64,000 nt of DNA from Streptomyces sp. NBC_01210 (GTDB lineage Bacteria; Actinomycetota; Actinomycetes; Streptomycetales; Streptomycetaceae). Where the stretch lies: the NCBI RefSeq assembly GCF_036010325.1, contig NZ_CP108549.1, forward strand, positions 7,254,001 through 7,318,000. Reading direction: 5' to 3'. Position numbers and translations under genes: made by a program. The first letter of the stretch is position 1, and the number at the start of each line of letters is the position of its first letter. Below are positions 1 through 7,863 of this stretch, piece by piece. The notes below the pieces were generated by a model. That model did no database searches, was not told the DNA's origin, and saw only the letters and a program-made list of their open reading frames with translations.

Positions 1-602
1 AGCTCGGTCCAGTTGGAGAGCGGGAACACCCGGACATGCTCGCCCGGCGCGTGGCGGCCGTTGTAGAGCTGCCACAGCTCGGGCCGCTGCCTGCGCGGGT
101 CCCACTGCGAGAACTCGTCGCGCAGCGAGAACACCCTCTCCTTCGCGCGCGCCTTCTCCTCGTCCCGGCGGCCGCCGCCGAACACCGCGTCGAAGCGGTG
201 CTGCTGGATGGCCTCGGTCAGTGGGACGGTCTGCAGCGGGTTACGGGTGCCGTCGGGGCGCTCGCGCAGCTTCCCGGCGTCGATGTACTCCTGCACGGAG
301 GCGACATGCAGCCGCAGCCCGTGCTGGGCGACGGTGCGGTCGCGGTACTCGAGAACCTCGGGGAAGTTGTGCCCGGTGTCCACGTGCAGCAGGGTGAACG
401 GTACCGGCGCCGGCGCGAACGCCTTGAGCGCCAGATGCAGCATGACGATCGAGTCCTTGCCGCCGGAGAAGAGGATCACCGGTCGCTCGAACTCGCCCGC
501 CACCTCGCGGAAGATGTGCACCGCCTCGGACTCCAGGGCGTCCAGATGCGACAGGGCGTACGGGCTGTCGGTGCCTTCGTGGACAGTGGCGGCCGTCGTC
601 AT
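1..602 (-). CDS. cysD: Sulfate adenylyltransferase subunit 2 (partial)
   Basis: Small subunit of ATP sulfurylase, which makes adenosine 5'-phosphosulfate from sulfate and ATP in the cytoplasm. The first 200 residues are present; the C-terminus lies beyond the left edge. The PP-loop motif SGGKDS sits near residue 45, followed by LLHVDTGHNFPE and FGGGRRDEEKARAKER, all typical of CysD. The ATG overlaps the cysC stop in an ATGA, so this is the most distal gene visible in a translationally coupled operon. cysN, the GTPase subunit, would be expected next but is outside the window. Confidence 0.96.
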   Translation of the reverse strand, partial: MTTAATVHEGTDSPYALSHLDALESEAVHIFREVAGEFERPVILFSGGKDSIVMLHLALKAFAPAPVPFTLLHVDTGHNFPEVLEYRDRTVAQHGLRLHVASVQEYIDAGKLRERPDGTRNPLQTVPLTEAIQQHRFDAVFGGGRRDEEKARAKERVFSLRDEFSQWDPRRQRPELWQLYNGRHAPGEHVRVFPLSNWTE

Positions 603-1156
603 GCCAGACCCCTCTCGGTGAGCAGCGCGTGAAGCGCCGCTGCGGACTCCTGCACGGTCTGCTGGTGCGACTCGATCCGCAGATCCGGGTTCTGCGGCTC
701 CTCGTACGGGTCGTCGACACCGGTCAGGCCGCTGATCTCACCGGCGGCCTGCTTGGCGTAGAGACCCTTCACATCGCGTACGGAGCAGACCTCCACCGGA
801 GTGGCGACATGCACCTCGACGTACGGCGTGCCCTCGGTGGCGTGGCGCTTGCGGACGGCCTCGCGGCTGTCCTCGTACGGGGCGATCACCGGCACGAGCG
901 CCTTGATGCCGTTGGACGCCAGCAGTTCGGCGACGAAGCCGATCCGCTGGACGTTGGTGTGGCGGTCCTCGCGGCTGAAGCCGAGGCCGGCGGAGAGGAA
1001 CTCCCGGATCTCGTCGCCGTCGAGCACCTCGGTCCGGTGACCCTCGGCGCGCAGCCGCCCGGCCAGCTCGTAGGCGATGGTGGTCTTGCCGGCGCTCGGC
1101 AGCCCGGTGAGCCAGATGGTGGCCCCAGTCACGTTCTTGTCTCCCAGAATCGTCAT
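599..1156 (-). CDS. cysC: Adenylyl-sulfate kinase
   Basis: APS kinase, phosphorylating APS to PAPS. The 185-residue product has Walker A GLPSAGKTT (about residues 17-25), then LDGDEIREFLSAGLGFS and the HTNVQRIGFVAELL segment, with the usual family length. The start is placed at the ATG that overlaps the cysH stop (ATGA). Longer upstream readings would run through cysH in another frame and are not supported. An APS kinase beside an APS-type CysH is common in Streptomyces, where PAPS is also used for sulfation. Confidence 0.96.
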   Translation of the reverse strand: MTILGDKNVTGATIWLTGLPSAGKTTIAYELAGRLRAEGHRTEVLDGDEIREFLSAGLGFSREDRHTNVQRIGFVAELLASNGIKALVPVIAPYEDSREAVRKRHATEGTPYVEVHVATPVEVCSVRDVKGLYAKQAAGEISGLTGVDDPYEEPQNPDLRIESHQQTVQESAAALHALLTERGLA

Positions 1157-1854
1157 CCGTGCAGCCCGCATTCGGTCTTGCCGCGCCCGGCCCAGCGTCC
1201 GGCCCTCGCGTCCTCGCCCTCCAGCACCCGGCGGGTGCAGGGCGCGCAGCCCACGGAGGCGTAACCGTCCATCAGCAGCGGGTTGGTGAGGACGCCGTGC
1301 TCGGCGACGTACGTGTCCACGTCCTCCTGCGTCCAGCGGGCGATCGGCGAGATCTTGACCTTCTGCCGCTTCTCGTCCCAGCCGACGACCGGGGTGTTCG
1401 CCCGGGTCGGGGACTCGTCGCGGCGCAGCCCCGTCGCCCAGGCGTCGTACGCGGTCAGTCCCTCTTCGAGGGGCTTGACCTTGCGCAGCGCGCAGCACAG
1501 GTCGGGGTCGCGGTCGTGCAGCTTCGGGCCGTACTCCGCGTCCTGCTCGGCGACCGACTGACGCGGCGTGAGCGTGATGACGTTGACGTCCATCACGGCC
1601 TCGACCGCGTCACGCGTGCCGATGGTCTCGGGGAAGTGGTAGCCGGTGTCGAGGAAGACGACGTCGACGCCCGGAAAGGCACGGGAGGCGAGGTGGGCCA
1701 CCACCGCGTCCTCCATCGAGGAGGTGACGCAGAAGCGCGGCCCGAAGGTGTCGGCCGCCCACTTCAGGATGTCCAGGGGCGAGGTCTCTTCCAGGTCCCG
1801 CCCGGCCTGTTCGGCGAGCGACTTGAGCTCGTCCTTGGTCTGAACCGCCGTCAT
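1153..1854 (-). CDS. cysH: Phosphoadenylyl/adenylyl-sulfate reductase
   Basis: Reduces APS (or PAPS) to sulfite with thioredoxin. The 233-residue protein shows the PP-loop-like region CVTSSMEDAV, the LDTGYHFPET motif, a CC pair in DPDLCCALRKVKPL, and GCAPCTR. The paired-cysteine pattern marks the [4Fe-4S] APS-reductase type. The C-terminal GKTECGLH carries the catalytic cysteine. The start ATG overlaps the stop of the small zinc-ribbon gene (ATGA), which fixes it over the longer in-frame extension. Confidence 0.96.
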   Translation of the reverse strand: MTAVQTKDELKSLAEQAGRDLEETSPLDILKWAADTFGPRFCVTSSMEDAVVAHLASRAFPGVDVVFLDTGYHFPETIGTRDAVEAVMDVNVITLTPRQSVAEQDAEYGPKLHDRDPDLCCALRKVKPLEEGLTAYDAWATGLRRDESPTRANTPVVGWDEKRQKVKISPIARWTQEDVDTYVAEHGVLTNPLLMDGYASVGCAPCTRRVLEGEDARAGRWAGRGKTECGLHG

Positions 1855-2030
1855 ATCTCGTTCCCTCCACCGTCGTTGCGCTGAAGTCCACGGGACAGCA
1901 GCCCGAGGAACTTCAACTGGAAGGCTCGATTGCAGGCTGCGCATTCCCAGGCGCCGTGGCCCTGCTCGTTCGGACGCAGGTCCTCGTCACCGCAGTACGG
2001 GCAGTAGAAGGGCGCGGCACGCTCGCTCAT
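1851..2030 (-). CDS. Small zinc-ribbon protein of the sulfite reductase operon
   Basis: A 59-residue ORF joined by ATGA overlaps to both sulfite reductase (upstream) and cysH (downstream), so it is very likely translated. It has two CxxC knuckles, CPYC near residues 10-13 and CAAC near 30-33, the layout of a zinc ribbon. A small protein of this kind lies between sulfite reductase and CysH in other Streptomyces. Its function is unknown. A role in metal or Fe-S handling, or in protein contacts within the pathway, is only inferred. Confidence 0.85.
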   Translation of the reverse strand: MSERAAPFYCPYCGDEDLRPNEQGHGAWECAACNRAFQLKFLGLLSRGLQRNDGGGNEI

Positions 2031-3724
2031 GACAGGGCCTCCTCGGACGCACGCGCGGCCCAGGTCGCGAAGCGCTCGCCGTCCTCGCGCTCCGCCTGGA
2101 AGCGCTTGAGGACGCGCTCGACGTAGTCCGGCAGCTCGGCCGAGGTGACCTTCAGACCGCGGACCTTGCGGCCGAAGCCCGCCTCGAGGCCCAGCGCGCC
2201 GCCCAGGTGCACCTGGAAGCCCTCGACCTGGTTGCCGTCCTTGTCCAGCATCAGCTGGCCCTTGAGACCGATGTCGGCGACCTGGATACGGGCGCAGGCG
2301 TTGGGGCAGCCGTTGAGGTTGATGGTGATCGGGTGGTCGAACTCGGGGATGCGGCGCTCGAGTTCGTCGATCAGCGAGGCGCCGCGCGCCTTGGTCTCGA
2401 CGATCGCCAGCTTGCAGAACTCGATACCGGTGCAGGCCATCGTGCCCCGGCGGAACGGGGAGGCGTTGACCCGCAGGTCCAGCGCCTCGAGACCGGAGAC
2501 GAGCGACTCGACCTGGTCCTCGGCCACATCGAGCACGATCATCTTCTGCTCGGTGGTGGTACGGAGCCGTCCCGAGCCGTGCGCTTCGGCAAGCTCGGCG
2601 ATCTTCGTCAGGGTCGCTCCGTCGACACGTCCCACGCGCGGGGCGAAGCCGACGTAGAAGCGGCCGTCCTTCTGCCGGTACACGCCGAGGTGGTCACGCC
2701 AGGTCTCGGACGGCTCCTCGGGCGCGGGACCGTCGACAAGCTGGTACTTGAGGTACTCGTCCTCCAGGACCTGGCGGAATTTCTCCGGGCCCCAGTCGGC
2801 GACCAGGAACTTCAGCCGCGCGCGAGTGCGCAGCCGGCGGTAGCCGTAGTCACGGAAGATGCCGATGACGCCGCCGTACACGTCCGGCACCTCGTCCAGC
2901 GGGACCCAGGCGCCGAGGCGGACTCCGAGCTTGGGGTTGGTGGAGAGCCCGCCGCCGACCCAGAGGTCGAAACCGGGACCGTGCTCGGGGTGGTTGACGC
3001 CCACGAAGGCGATGTCGTTGATCTCGTGCGCGACATCGAGCTGCGGGGATCCGGAGATGGCCGTCTTGAACTTGCGCGGCAGGTTCGAGTAGGCGGGGTT
3101 GCCGATGAAGCGGCGGTGGATCTCGTCGATGGCGGAGGAGCCGTCGATGATCTCGTTCTCGGCGACGCCCGCCACGGGCGAGCCGAGGATCGTGCGGGGC
3201 GTGTCACCGCAGGCCTCGGTCGTGGACAGTCCCACGGCCTCAAGCCGATTCCAGATCTCCGGGACGTCCTCGATCCGGATCCAGTGGTACTGCACATTCT
3301 GCCGGTCGGTGATGTCGGCGGTGCCGCGCGCGAACTCCTGCGAGATCTCGCCGATGACCCGCAACTGCTCGGTGGTCAGCCGGCCGCCGTCGATACGGAC
3401 GCGCAGCATGAAGTACTTGTCGTCCAGCTCCTCCGGCTCGAGGATCGCGGTCTTGCCGCCGTCGATGCCGGGCTTGCGCTGGGTGTACAGCCCCCACCAG
3501 CGCATACGCCCGCGGAGGTCGGCCCCGTCGATCGAGTCGAAGCCGCGGTGGGCATAGATCGTCTCAATGCGTGTCCGCACATTGAGACCGTCGTCGTCCT
3601 TCTTCGTCTGCTCATTGGCGTTGAGCGGCGTCATATGGCCAACAGCCCACTGACCCTCGCCGCGGTGACGTCCGGCCTTGCGGCGGGGCGCGGCGGGGGC
3701 GGGCTTTTCAGGGGAGGCGGCCAT
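2027..3724 (-). CDS. Ferredoxin-type nitrite/sulfite reductase (siroheme, 4Fe-4S)
   Basis: Reduces sulfite to sulfide. The 565-residue product has the duplicated ferredoxin-like (NIR_SIR) domains and two siroheme-binding regions, including TGIEFCKLAIVET and NGCPNACARIQ, which supply the four cysteines for the [4Fe-4S]-siroheme centre. Start chosen at the ATG reading MAASPEKPAP; the further upstream reading crosses the leader-peptide region. It is the first structural gene of the operon and lies 116 bases after a cysteine-containing leader ORF. Nitrite reduction is the alternative role, but the cysH/C/D neighbours argue for sulfite. Confidence 0.95.
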   Translation of the reverse strand: MAASPEKPAPAAPRRKAGRHRGEGQWAVGHMTPLNANEQTKKDDDGLNVRTRIETIYAHRGFDSIDGADLRGRMRWWGLYTQRKPGIDGGKTAILEPEELDDKYFMLRVRIDGGRLTTEQLRVIGEISQEFARGTADITDRQNVQYHWIRIEDVPEIWNRLEAVGLSTTEACGDTPRTILGSPVAGVAENEIIDGSSAIDEIHRRFIGNPAYSNLPRKFKTAISGSPQLDVAHEINDIAFVGVNHPEHGPGFDLWVGGGLSTNPKLGVRLGAWVPLDEVPDVYGGVIGIFRDYGYRRLRTRARLKFLVADWGPEKFRQVLEDEYLKYQLVDGPAPEEPSETWRDHLGVYRQKDGRFYVGFAPRVGRVDGATLTKIAELAEAHGSGRLRTTTEQKMIVLDVAEDQVESLVSGLEALDLRVNASPFRRGTMACTGIEFCKLAIVETKARGASLIDELERRIPEFDHPITINLNGCPNACARIQVADIGLKGQLMLDKDGNQVEGFQVHLGGALGLEAGFGRKVRGLKVTSAELPDYVERVLKRFQAEREDGERFATWAARASEEALS

Positions 3725-3840
3725 GGCGAATACGTCCTTCGAGACTGCAGGAGGGCGGCTTTGAGCTGCACACTCGCGCGAGGCGCGACAATGCGCAGGA
3801 GGGGAACAGAGAGTGGGGAATGCTCGGCTGTGCTGGTCTT

Positions 3841-3924
3841 TCAGCAGACCGGACAGATGGCGCTGGACATGCGGCCGAGGTCGACGTGCCGCCGACTCAC
3901 CAAGGCAGTTCCAGCTCGAGACAT
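3841..3924 (-). CDS. Cysteine-containing leader peptide (putative attenuator)
   Basis: A 27-codon ORF upstream of the sulfite reductase gene. It contains SRRHVDLGRM in the middle and ends in C-P-V-C-stop, so two of the last four codons are cysteine. Short peptides with an RRHVDL core and terminal cysteines are a recurrent leader type upstream of sulfur and redox genes in Streptomyces. Ribosome stalling at the cysteine codons could tune expression with cysteine supply; this mechanism is inferred from analogous actinobacterial leaders. No strong ribosome binding site is seen. Confidence 0.75.
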   Translation of the reverse strand: MSRAGTALVSRRHVDLGRMSSAICPVC

Positions 3925-4020
3925 GACGGAAGCGTGTCACGGCGGTCCGATGGCAGTCCACCTTCATCCAGAATGTGGACAACACTGTCCCGCATCGCAA
4001 GACAGTGTGTTGCTGGTCAC

Positions 4021-4587
4021 TCAGACGTGGGCACCTGGCCAGGGGCCGGGCGCGGCCACCTCGGGCTCTTCCTCCGTCCTGGTGTCGAAGAGAGTGAAGC
4101 CGCGTCGCAGATAGTTGTCCATGGCATGCGGGCCGTCCTTGGAGCAGGTGTGCAGCCAGACCCGCTTCGTCGGCGTCAGCCCCGGCCACCGCTCCGCCAG
4201 GTCCCAGGCCCTCGCGACACCCCAGGAGAGGAGATGGCCGCCGATCCGCCGCCCCCGGAACGCCGGGATCAGCCCGAAGTAGACGATCTCGACCGAGCCC
4301 TCGCCCTGCGCCTCCAGCTCCACATAGCCCGCCGGCGTCCCCTTCTCGTACGCCACCCAGGTCTCGGTGCCCGGCCTGGCGAGCATCTCCTCCCACTGCG
4401 CGTACGTCATGCCCAGCCGGTCCATCCAGCGGATGTCACCGCCGACGGCCGTATACAGAAAGCGGCTGAACTCGGGCGAAGGCACCGCGGCCCGTACGAT
4501 CCGCAGATCCCCTTCGGGCGCGGCGGCCGGCCGCAGATCTGCCGGCGAGGTCTGCTCCAGGGACCAGGTGGTCACAGTGATGCTCAT
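4021..4587 (-). CDS. GNAT family N-acetyltransferase
   Basis: Predicted acetyl-CoA-dependent acyltransferase of 188 residues. The GNAT core is visible: strand VEIVYFGLIPAF followed by the acetyl-CoA pyrophosphate loop RGRRIGGHLL, and a C-terminal YLRRGF helix/strand as in other family members. Start set at the ATG opening MSITVTTWSLEQ; an upstream in-frame ATG would add 12 weak residues. The substrate cannot be inferred. It reads in the same direction as the cys operon but ends about 100 bases upstream of the leader, so it is probably independent. Confidence 0.88.
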   Translation of the reverse strand: MSITVTTWSLEQTSPADLRPAAAPEGDLRIVRAAVPSPEFSRFLYTAVGGDIRWMDRLGMTYAQWEEMLARPGTETWVAYEKGTPAGYVELEAQGEGSVEIVYFGLIPAFRGRRIGGHLLSWGVARAWDLAERWPGLTPTKRVWLHTCSKDGPHAMDNYLRRGFTLFDTRTEEEPEVAAPGPWPGAHV

Positions 4588-4659
4588 GAGCGCCAGGGAA
4601 CCACGATGTCCTGATCCGGCCAAAGCCGAGTCCTCGCTGAGCCGCCCGCAGCCGCTTGG

Positions 4660-5943
4660 TCAGTCCGGCGGTCGGCGCGCGCTCACCACCGCCGGGGCCC
4701 TCGACTGCGGCAGCAGATCGGCCGGATCGTCCGGCTGGACCAGCTCCACCTCGACCTCGTCGACGAAGCGGTACGGGCGGTGCGCCAGCACCTGCGCCAG
4801 ATGCCGCCGCAGTCGCGACATCTCGGCCCGCACCGTCACCGTGCGCGTCGGGTCCTCGAAGAGCGCCTGCGCCAACTGCGCCGCGGTCCGCCCGTCCCGG
4901 TGCAGCGCCAGCATGTACAGCAGCTCGGCATGGCGCGGGCTGAGCTCCTGCGCCCAGCTGCCGGCGGCCCCCGCGACGGTGACCGAAGGCTGCCGTGGCC
5001 TGCTCAGATCCAGCACCACCCGGCCCGGCGGCGCCGCGGAGCTCCTCTCGTCGACCCGTATCAGCCAGCCGCCGGGCAGCGGCTCGACCGTGCACATGCC
5101 GAGCGAGGGCAGCCAGAGCCGACCGCCGACGACGGACTTCGGCAGCGAAAGCCGACCGGTGGGCGGCATGCCGGTGACCGCGGCCGGCCAGCCGTTGACG
5201 TCCACGGCCAGCGCCCGGCCGGTCAGCCGGGCCAGCAGCGGCGACGCCACGCTGCGTAGCCGGTCCAGCGCCGCGAAGTGCCGGTTGCGCAGTTCGGCCT
5301 CGGCGAGCCGGGCGACCGAGGTGACCAGGGAGAGCGTCGCCGGATGCATGGTGGACAGGGGTCCGCTGATGTCGACGACGCCGATCAGCTTGCCGTCGCG
5401 CGGATCGGTGACCGGTGCGCCCGCGCAGGTCCAGGTGTGGTGGGTGGAGACGAAGTGCTCGGCGGAGTGCACCTGGAGCGGCCGCCGGGAGATCAGCGGA
5501 GTGCCGATACCGTTCGTACCGACGAGCCCCTCGCTCCAGTCGGCGCCGAGGACGAATCCGTGCGAGTCGCCCTTGCGCAGCACTGTTGCCTTGCCCTCGC
5601 GCCAGAGCATCCGTCCCTCGGTGTCCGCGACGACCATGATGTGCTGGGCCGCCTCGGCGATCGACACCAGGCCGTCCCGCAGCACCGGCAGCACCTCGCG
5701 AAGCGGCGAGGCGAGCCGACGGCGTTCTATCTCCTCCGGCGGCAGCAGCCCGGCCCTGTGGTCCCGGTCGGGATCCATACCGCCGCGCAGCATCCGCTGC
5801 CACGACTCGTTGATGTCCGCCCGTGGGCCGAGCTGCGAGCGCCGGCCGTTGAGCGTGGCGTCCCGCACGCCCTTCAGTAACCTGGCGGCCTCCGCGGTGT
5901 CCATGGCGGCGAGCCTGGCCAGGTCGAGTGATGTGCTCTGCAC
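4660..5943 (-). CDS. GAF-domain transcriptional regulator with C-terminal DNA-binding region
   Basis: 427 residues from a GTG start. The N-terminal part carries the INESWQRML signature and GAF-type sensor region (HIMVVADTEGRMLWREG, GTNGIGTPL) seen at the front of AcoR-type regulators, but no sigma-54 AAA domain follows. The C-terminus has a compact helical segment (AEMSRLRRHLAQVL) likely to bind DNA. Truncated AcoR-like regulators of this form are common in actinomycetes and often control alcohol/aldehyde dehydrogenase genes, none of which are adjacent here. Target unknown. Confidence 0.82.
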   Translation of the reverse strand: MQSTSLDLARLAAMDTAEAARLLKGVRDATLNGRRSQLGPRADINESWQRMLRGGMDPDRDHRAGLLPPEEIERRRLASPLREVLPVLRDGLVSIAEAAQHIMVVADTEGRMLWREGKATVLRKGDSHGFVLGADWSEGLVGTNGIGTPLISRRPLQVHSAEHFVSTHHTWTCAGAPVTDPRDGKLIGVVDISGPLSTMHPATLSLVTSVARLAEAELRNRHFAALDRLRSVASPLLARLTGRALAVDVNGWPAAVTGMPPTGRLSLPKSVVGGRLWLPSLGMCTVEPLPGGWLIRVDERSSAAPPGRVVLDLSRPRQPSVTVAGAAGSWAQELSPRHAELLYMLALHRDGRTAAQLAQALFEDPTRTVTVRAEMSRLRRHLAQVLAHRPYRFVDEVEVELVQPDDPADLLPQSRAPAVVSARRPPD

Positions 5944-6038
5944 CGGGGTCCTCCTGGGCGGCGCCGGCGTCCGATGCGGGGGGGCTGGCTCAATCGTGCC
6001 CCCTCCCGCGGCAATGCGTGGCGATTTGGGCCACAAGA

Positions 6039-6054
6039 CTGCAACCCCTTGCAA
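6039..6054. promoter_or_regulatory. TTGCAA-type repeat ahead of the GAF regulator
   Basis: Two near-identical hexamers, CTGCAA and TTGCAA, separated by CCCC about 100 bases upstream of the GTG of the GAF regulator. The arrangement looks like an operator and could be autoregulatory. This is based only on pattern and position. Confidence 0.3.
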
Positions 6055-6155
6055 CTCTCGCGTACAGGCGTGCACATATATCAGGGTGGTGGAACACCGG
6101 TTCGCCGGTCGTCATGCACCGCACTGCCCTGCACTGCGGGGCGCATGACAGCGCG

Positions 6156-6189
6156 CGGGGTGGTGCCGTGTCGGCGCAGCACCACCCCG
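6156..6189 (-). terminator. Hairpin downstream of the acyl-CoA dehydrogenase gene
   Basis: Perfect 11-base inverted repeat (CGGGGTGGTGC / GCACCACCCCG) with a 12-base loop just after the stop of the aidB-like gene. No T-run follows, as is usual for Streptomyces terminators. Confidence 0.6.
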
Positions 6190-6211
6190 ACAGCCGTCGG
6201 CGGCGCGGGCC

Positions 6212-7846
6212 TCAGACCACGGCTCGCGCCCGCTCGACGACCGACGCCAGATCGAGCGTGTGCGGCAGCGTGCCGAAGGCCGTGCCCCAGTCCCCGCCGA
6301 GCCGTGAAGCGCAAAACGCGTCCGCCACCTCCGGCGGTGCCCACCGCACCAGCAGCGATCCCTGCAGCACCAGCGCCATCCGCTCCACCAGCCGACGCGC
6401 CCGCGCCTCGATCCCGTTCAGATCGGCCAGTTCGGTCAGCAGGTCCTTGATCGCCGCGTCCAGACGGTGATCGGCGCCGCGCGCCTTGCCGACCTCCTGC
6501 AGGAAGGCGTTCAGGGCCTGCGGCTCACGCTGCAGCGCCCGCAGGACATCGAGCGCCTGCACGTTGCCCGAGCCCTCCCAGATCGAGTTGAGCGGCGACT
6601 CGCGCAGCAGCCGCGGCAGCCCCGACTCCTCTACGTAGCCATTGCCGCCCAGGCACTCGAGCGCCTCGGCCACCGTCGGCGTACAGCGCTTGGTCACCCA
6701 GTACTTGGCGGCGGGCACCGCGAGCCGCAGGAAGGCCCGCTCCTCGTCCGTATCGGCGTCGTACGCGGCGGCGAGCCGCAGCGCCAGTGTCGTCGCGGCC
6801 TCCGACTCCAGCGCCAGATCCGCCAGTACGTTGCGCATCAGCGGCTTGTCGATGAGCAGCCCGCCGAACGCGCTGCGGTACGCGGAGTGGTGGATCGCCT
6901 GTGCCACCGACTGCCGCATCAGCGCGGCCGACCCGATGACACAGTCGAGCCGGGTCGCCGCCACCATCTCGATGATGGTGCGCACCCCGCGGCCCTCGTC
7001 GCCCACCCGGCGCGCCCATGTCCCGTCGAACTCGATCTCGCTCGACGCATTGGACTTATTGCCGAGCTTGTCCTTGAGCCGCTGGATCCGGAACACATTG
7101 CGGGTACCGTCGTCCAGCACCCGGGGCACCAGGAAGCAGGTCAAACCCCCTGCCGCCTGGGCGAGTACCAGAAAACCGTCACACATAGGAGCGGAACAGA
7201 ACCACTTGTGACCGGTGAGCAGATACTCCCCGTCACCGGCCAGCGGCTCGGCCCTCGTCGTGTTCGCCCTGACGTCGCTGCCGCCCTGCTTCTCGGTCAT
7301 TCCCATTCCGAACAGGGCCCCGGCCTTCAGTGAGGCGGGCCGCAGCCCCTCCTCGTACACCTGCGAGGTCAGCCGCGGCTCCCACTCCGCGGCCAGCGCC
7401 GGGTCCGTACGCAGCGCGGGCACCGTCGCATGCGTCATCGACACCGGACAGCCGTGCCCGGCCTCCGCCTGCGTCCACACCAGGAACCCGGCCGCACGCC
7501 GAACATGCCCGGCCGGCCTGCCCCAGGCGTTGGTCAGCCCGGCCGACACGGCCTTGCCGAGGAGCCGGTGCCAGGCGGGATGGAAGTCGACCTCGTCGAT
7601 CCGGTTCCCGTACCGGTCGTGGGTGCGCAGTTTCGGCGGATTCTCATTGGCCTGCACACCCCACTCCTGGGCCTGTGCGGAGCCTGCGGTGCTGCCGAGC
7701 GTCTCGAGCTCCTCCCGGGCCTCGTCGAGGAATTCCGGCGCGACATGCCGTTCCACGCCCTCCGTGAGGGCCTGGTCGGCGCTGAAGACGTCGTACCCGA
7801 CCAGGGGTGGAGCCTGGTTGGTCACTGTGTGGGTGGTAGCTGCCAT
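6212..7846 (-). CDS. AidB-like acyl-CoA dehydrogenase family protein
   Basis: 544-residue flavoprotein of the acyl-CoA dehydrogenase fold. It shows GMTEKQGGSDVRANTT (flavin/substrate region), GHKWFCSAPMCDGFLVLAQ, and the C-terminal signature ECLGGNGYVEESGLPRLLRE followed by SIWEGSGNVQALDVLR, matching the AidB subgroup linked to the alkylation response in E. coli. Start at the ATG opening MAATTHTVTNQAPP. Divergent from the YihY gene with only 17 bases between start codons, so their promoters must overlap. The true substrate is unknown. Confidence 0.9.
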   Translation of the reverse strand: MAATTHTVTNQAPPLVGYDVFSADQALTEGVERHVAPEFLDEAREELETLGSTAGSAQAQEWGVQANENPPKLRTHDRYGNRIDEVDFHPAWHRLLGKAVSAGLTNAWGRPAGHVRRAAGFLVWTQAEAGHGCPVSMTHATVPALRTDPALAAEWEPRLTSQVYEEGLRPASLKAGALFGMGMTEKQGGSDVRANTTRAEPLAGDGEYLLTGHKWFCSAPMCDGFLVLAQAAGGLTCFLVPRVLDDGTRNVFRIQRLKDKLGNKSNASSEIEFDGTWARRVGDEGRGVRTIIEMVAATRLDCVIGSAALMRQSVAQAIHHSAYRSAFGGLLIDKPLMRNVLADLALESEAATTLALRLAAAYDADTDEERAFLRLAVPAAKYWVTKRCTPTVAEALECLGGNGYVEESGLPRLLRESPLNSIWEGSGNVQALDVLRALQREPQALNAFLQEVGKARGADHRLDAAIKDLLTELADLNGIEARARRLVERMALVLQGSLLVRWAPPEVADAFCASRLGGDWGTAFGTLPHTLDLASVVERARAVV

Positions 7847-7863
7847 GCCGATACGGTAAGGAG

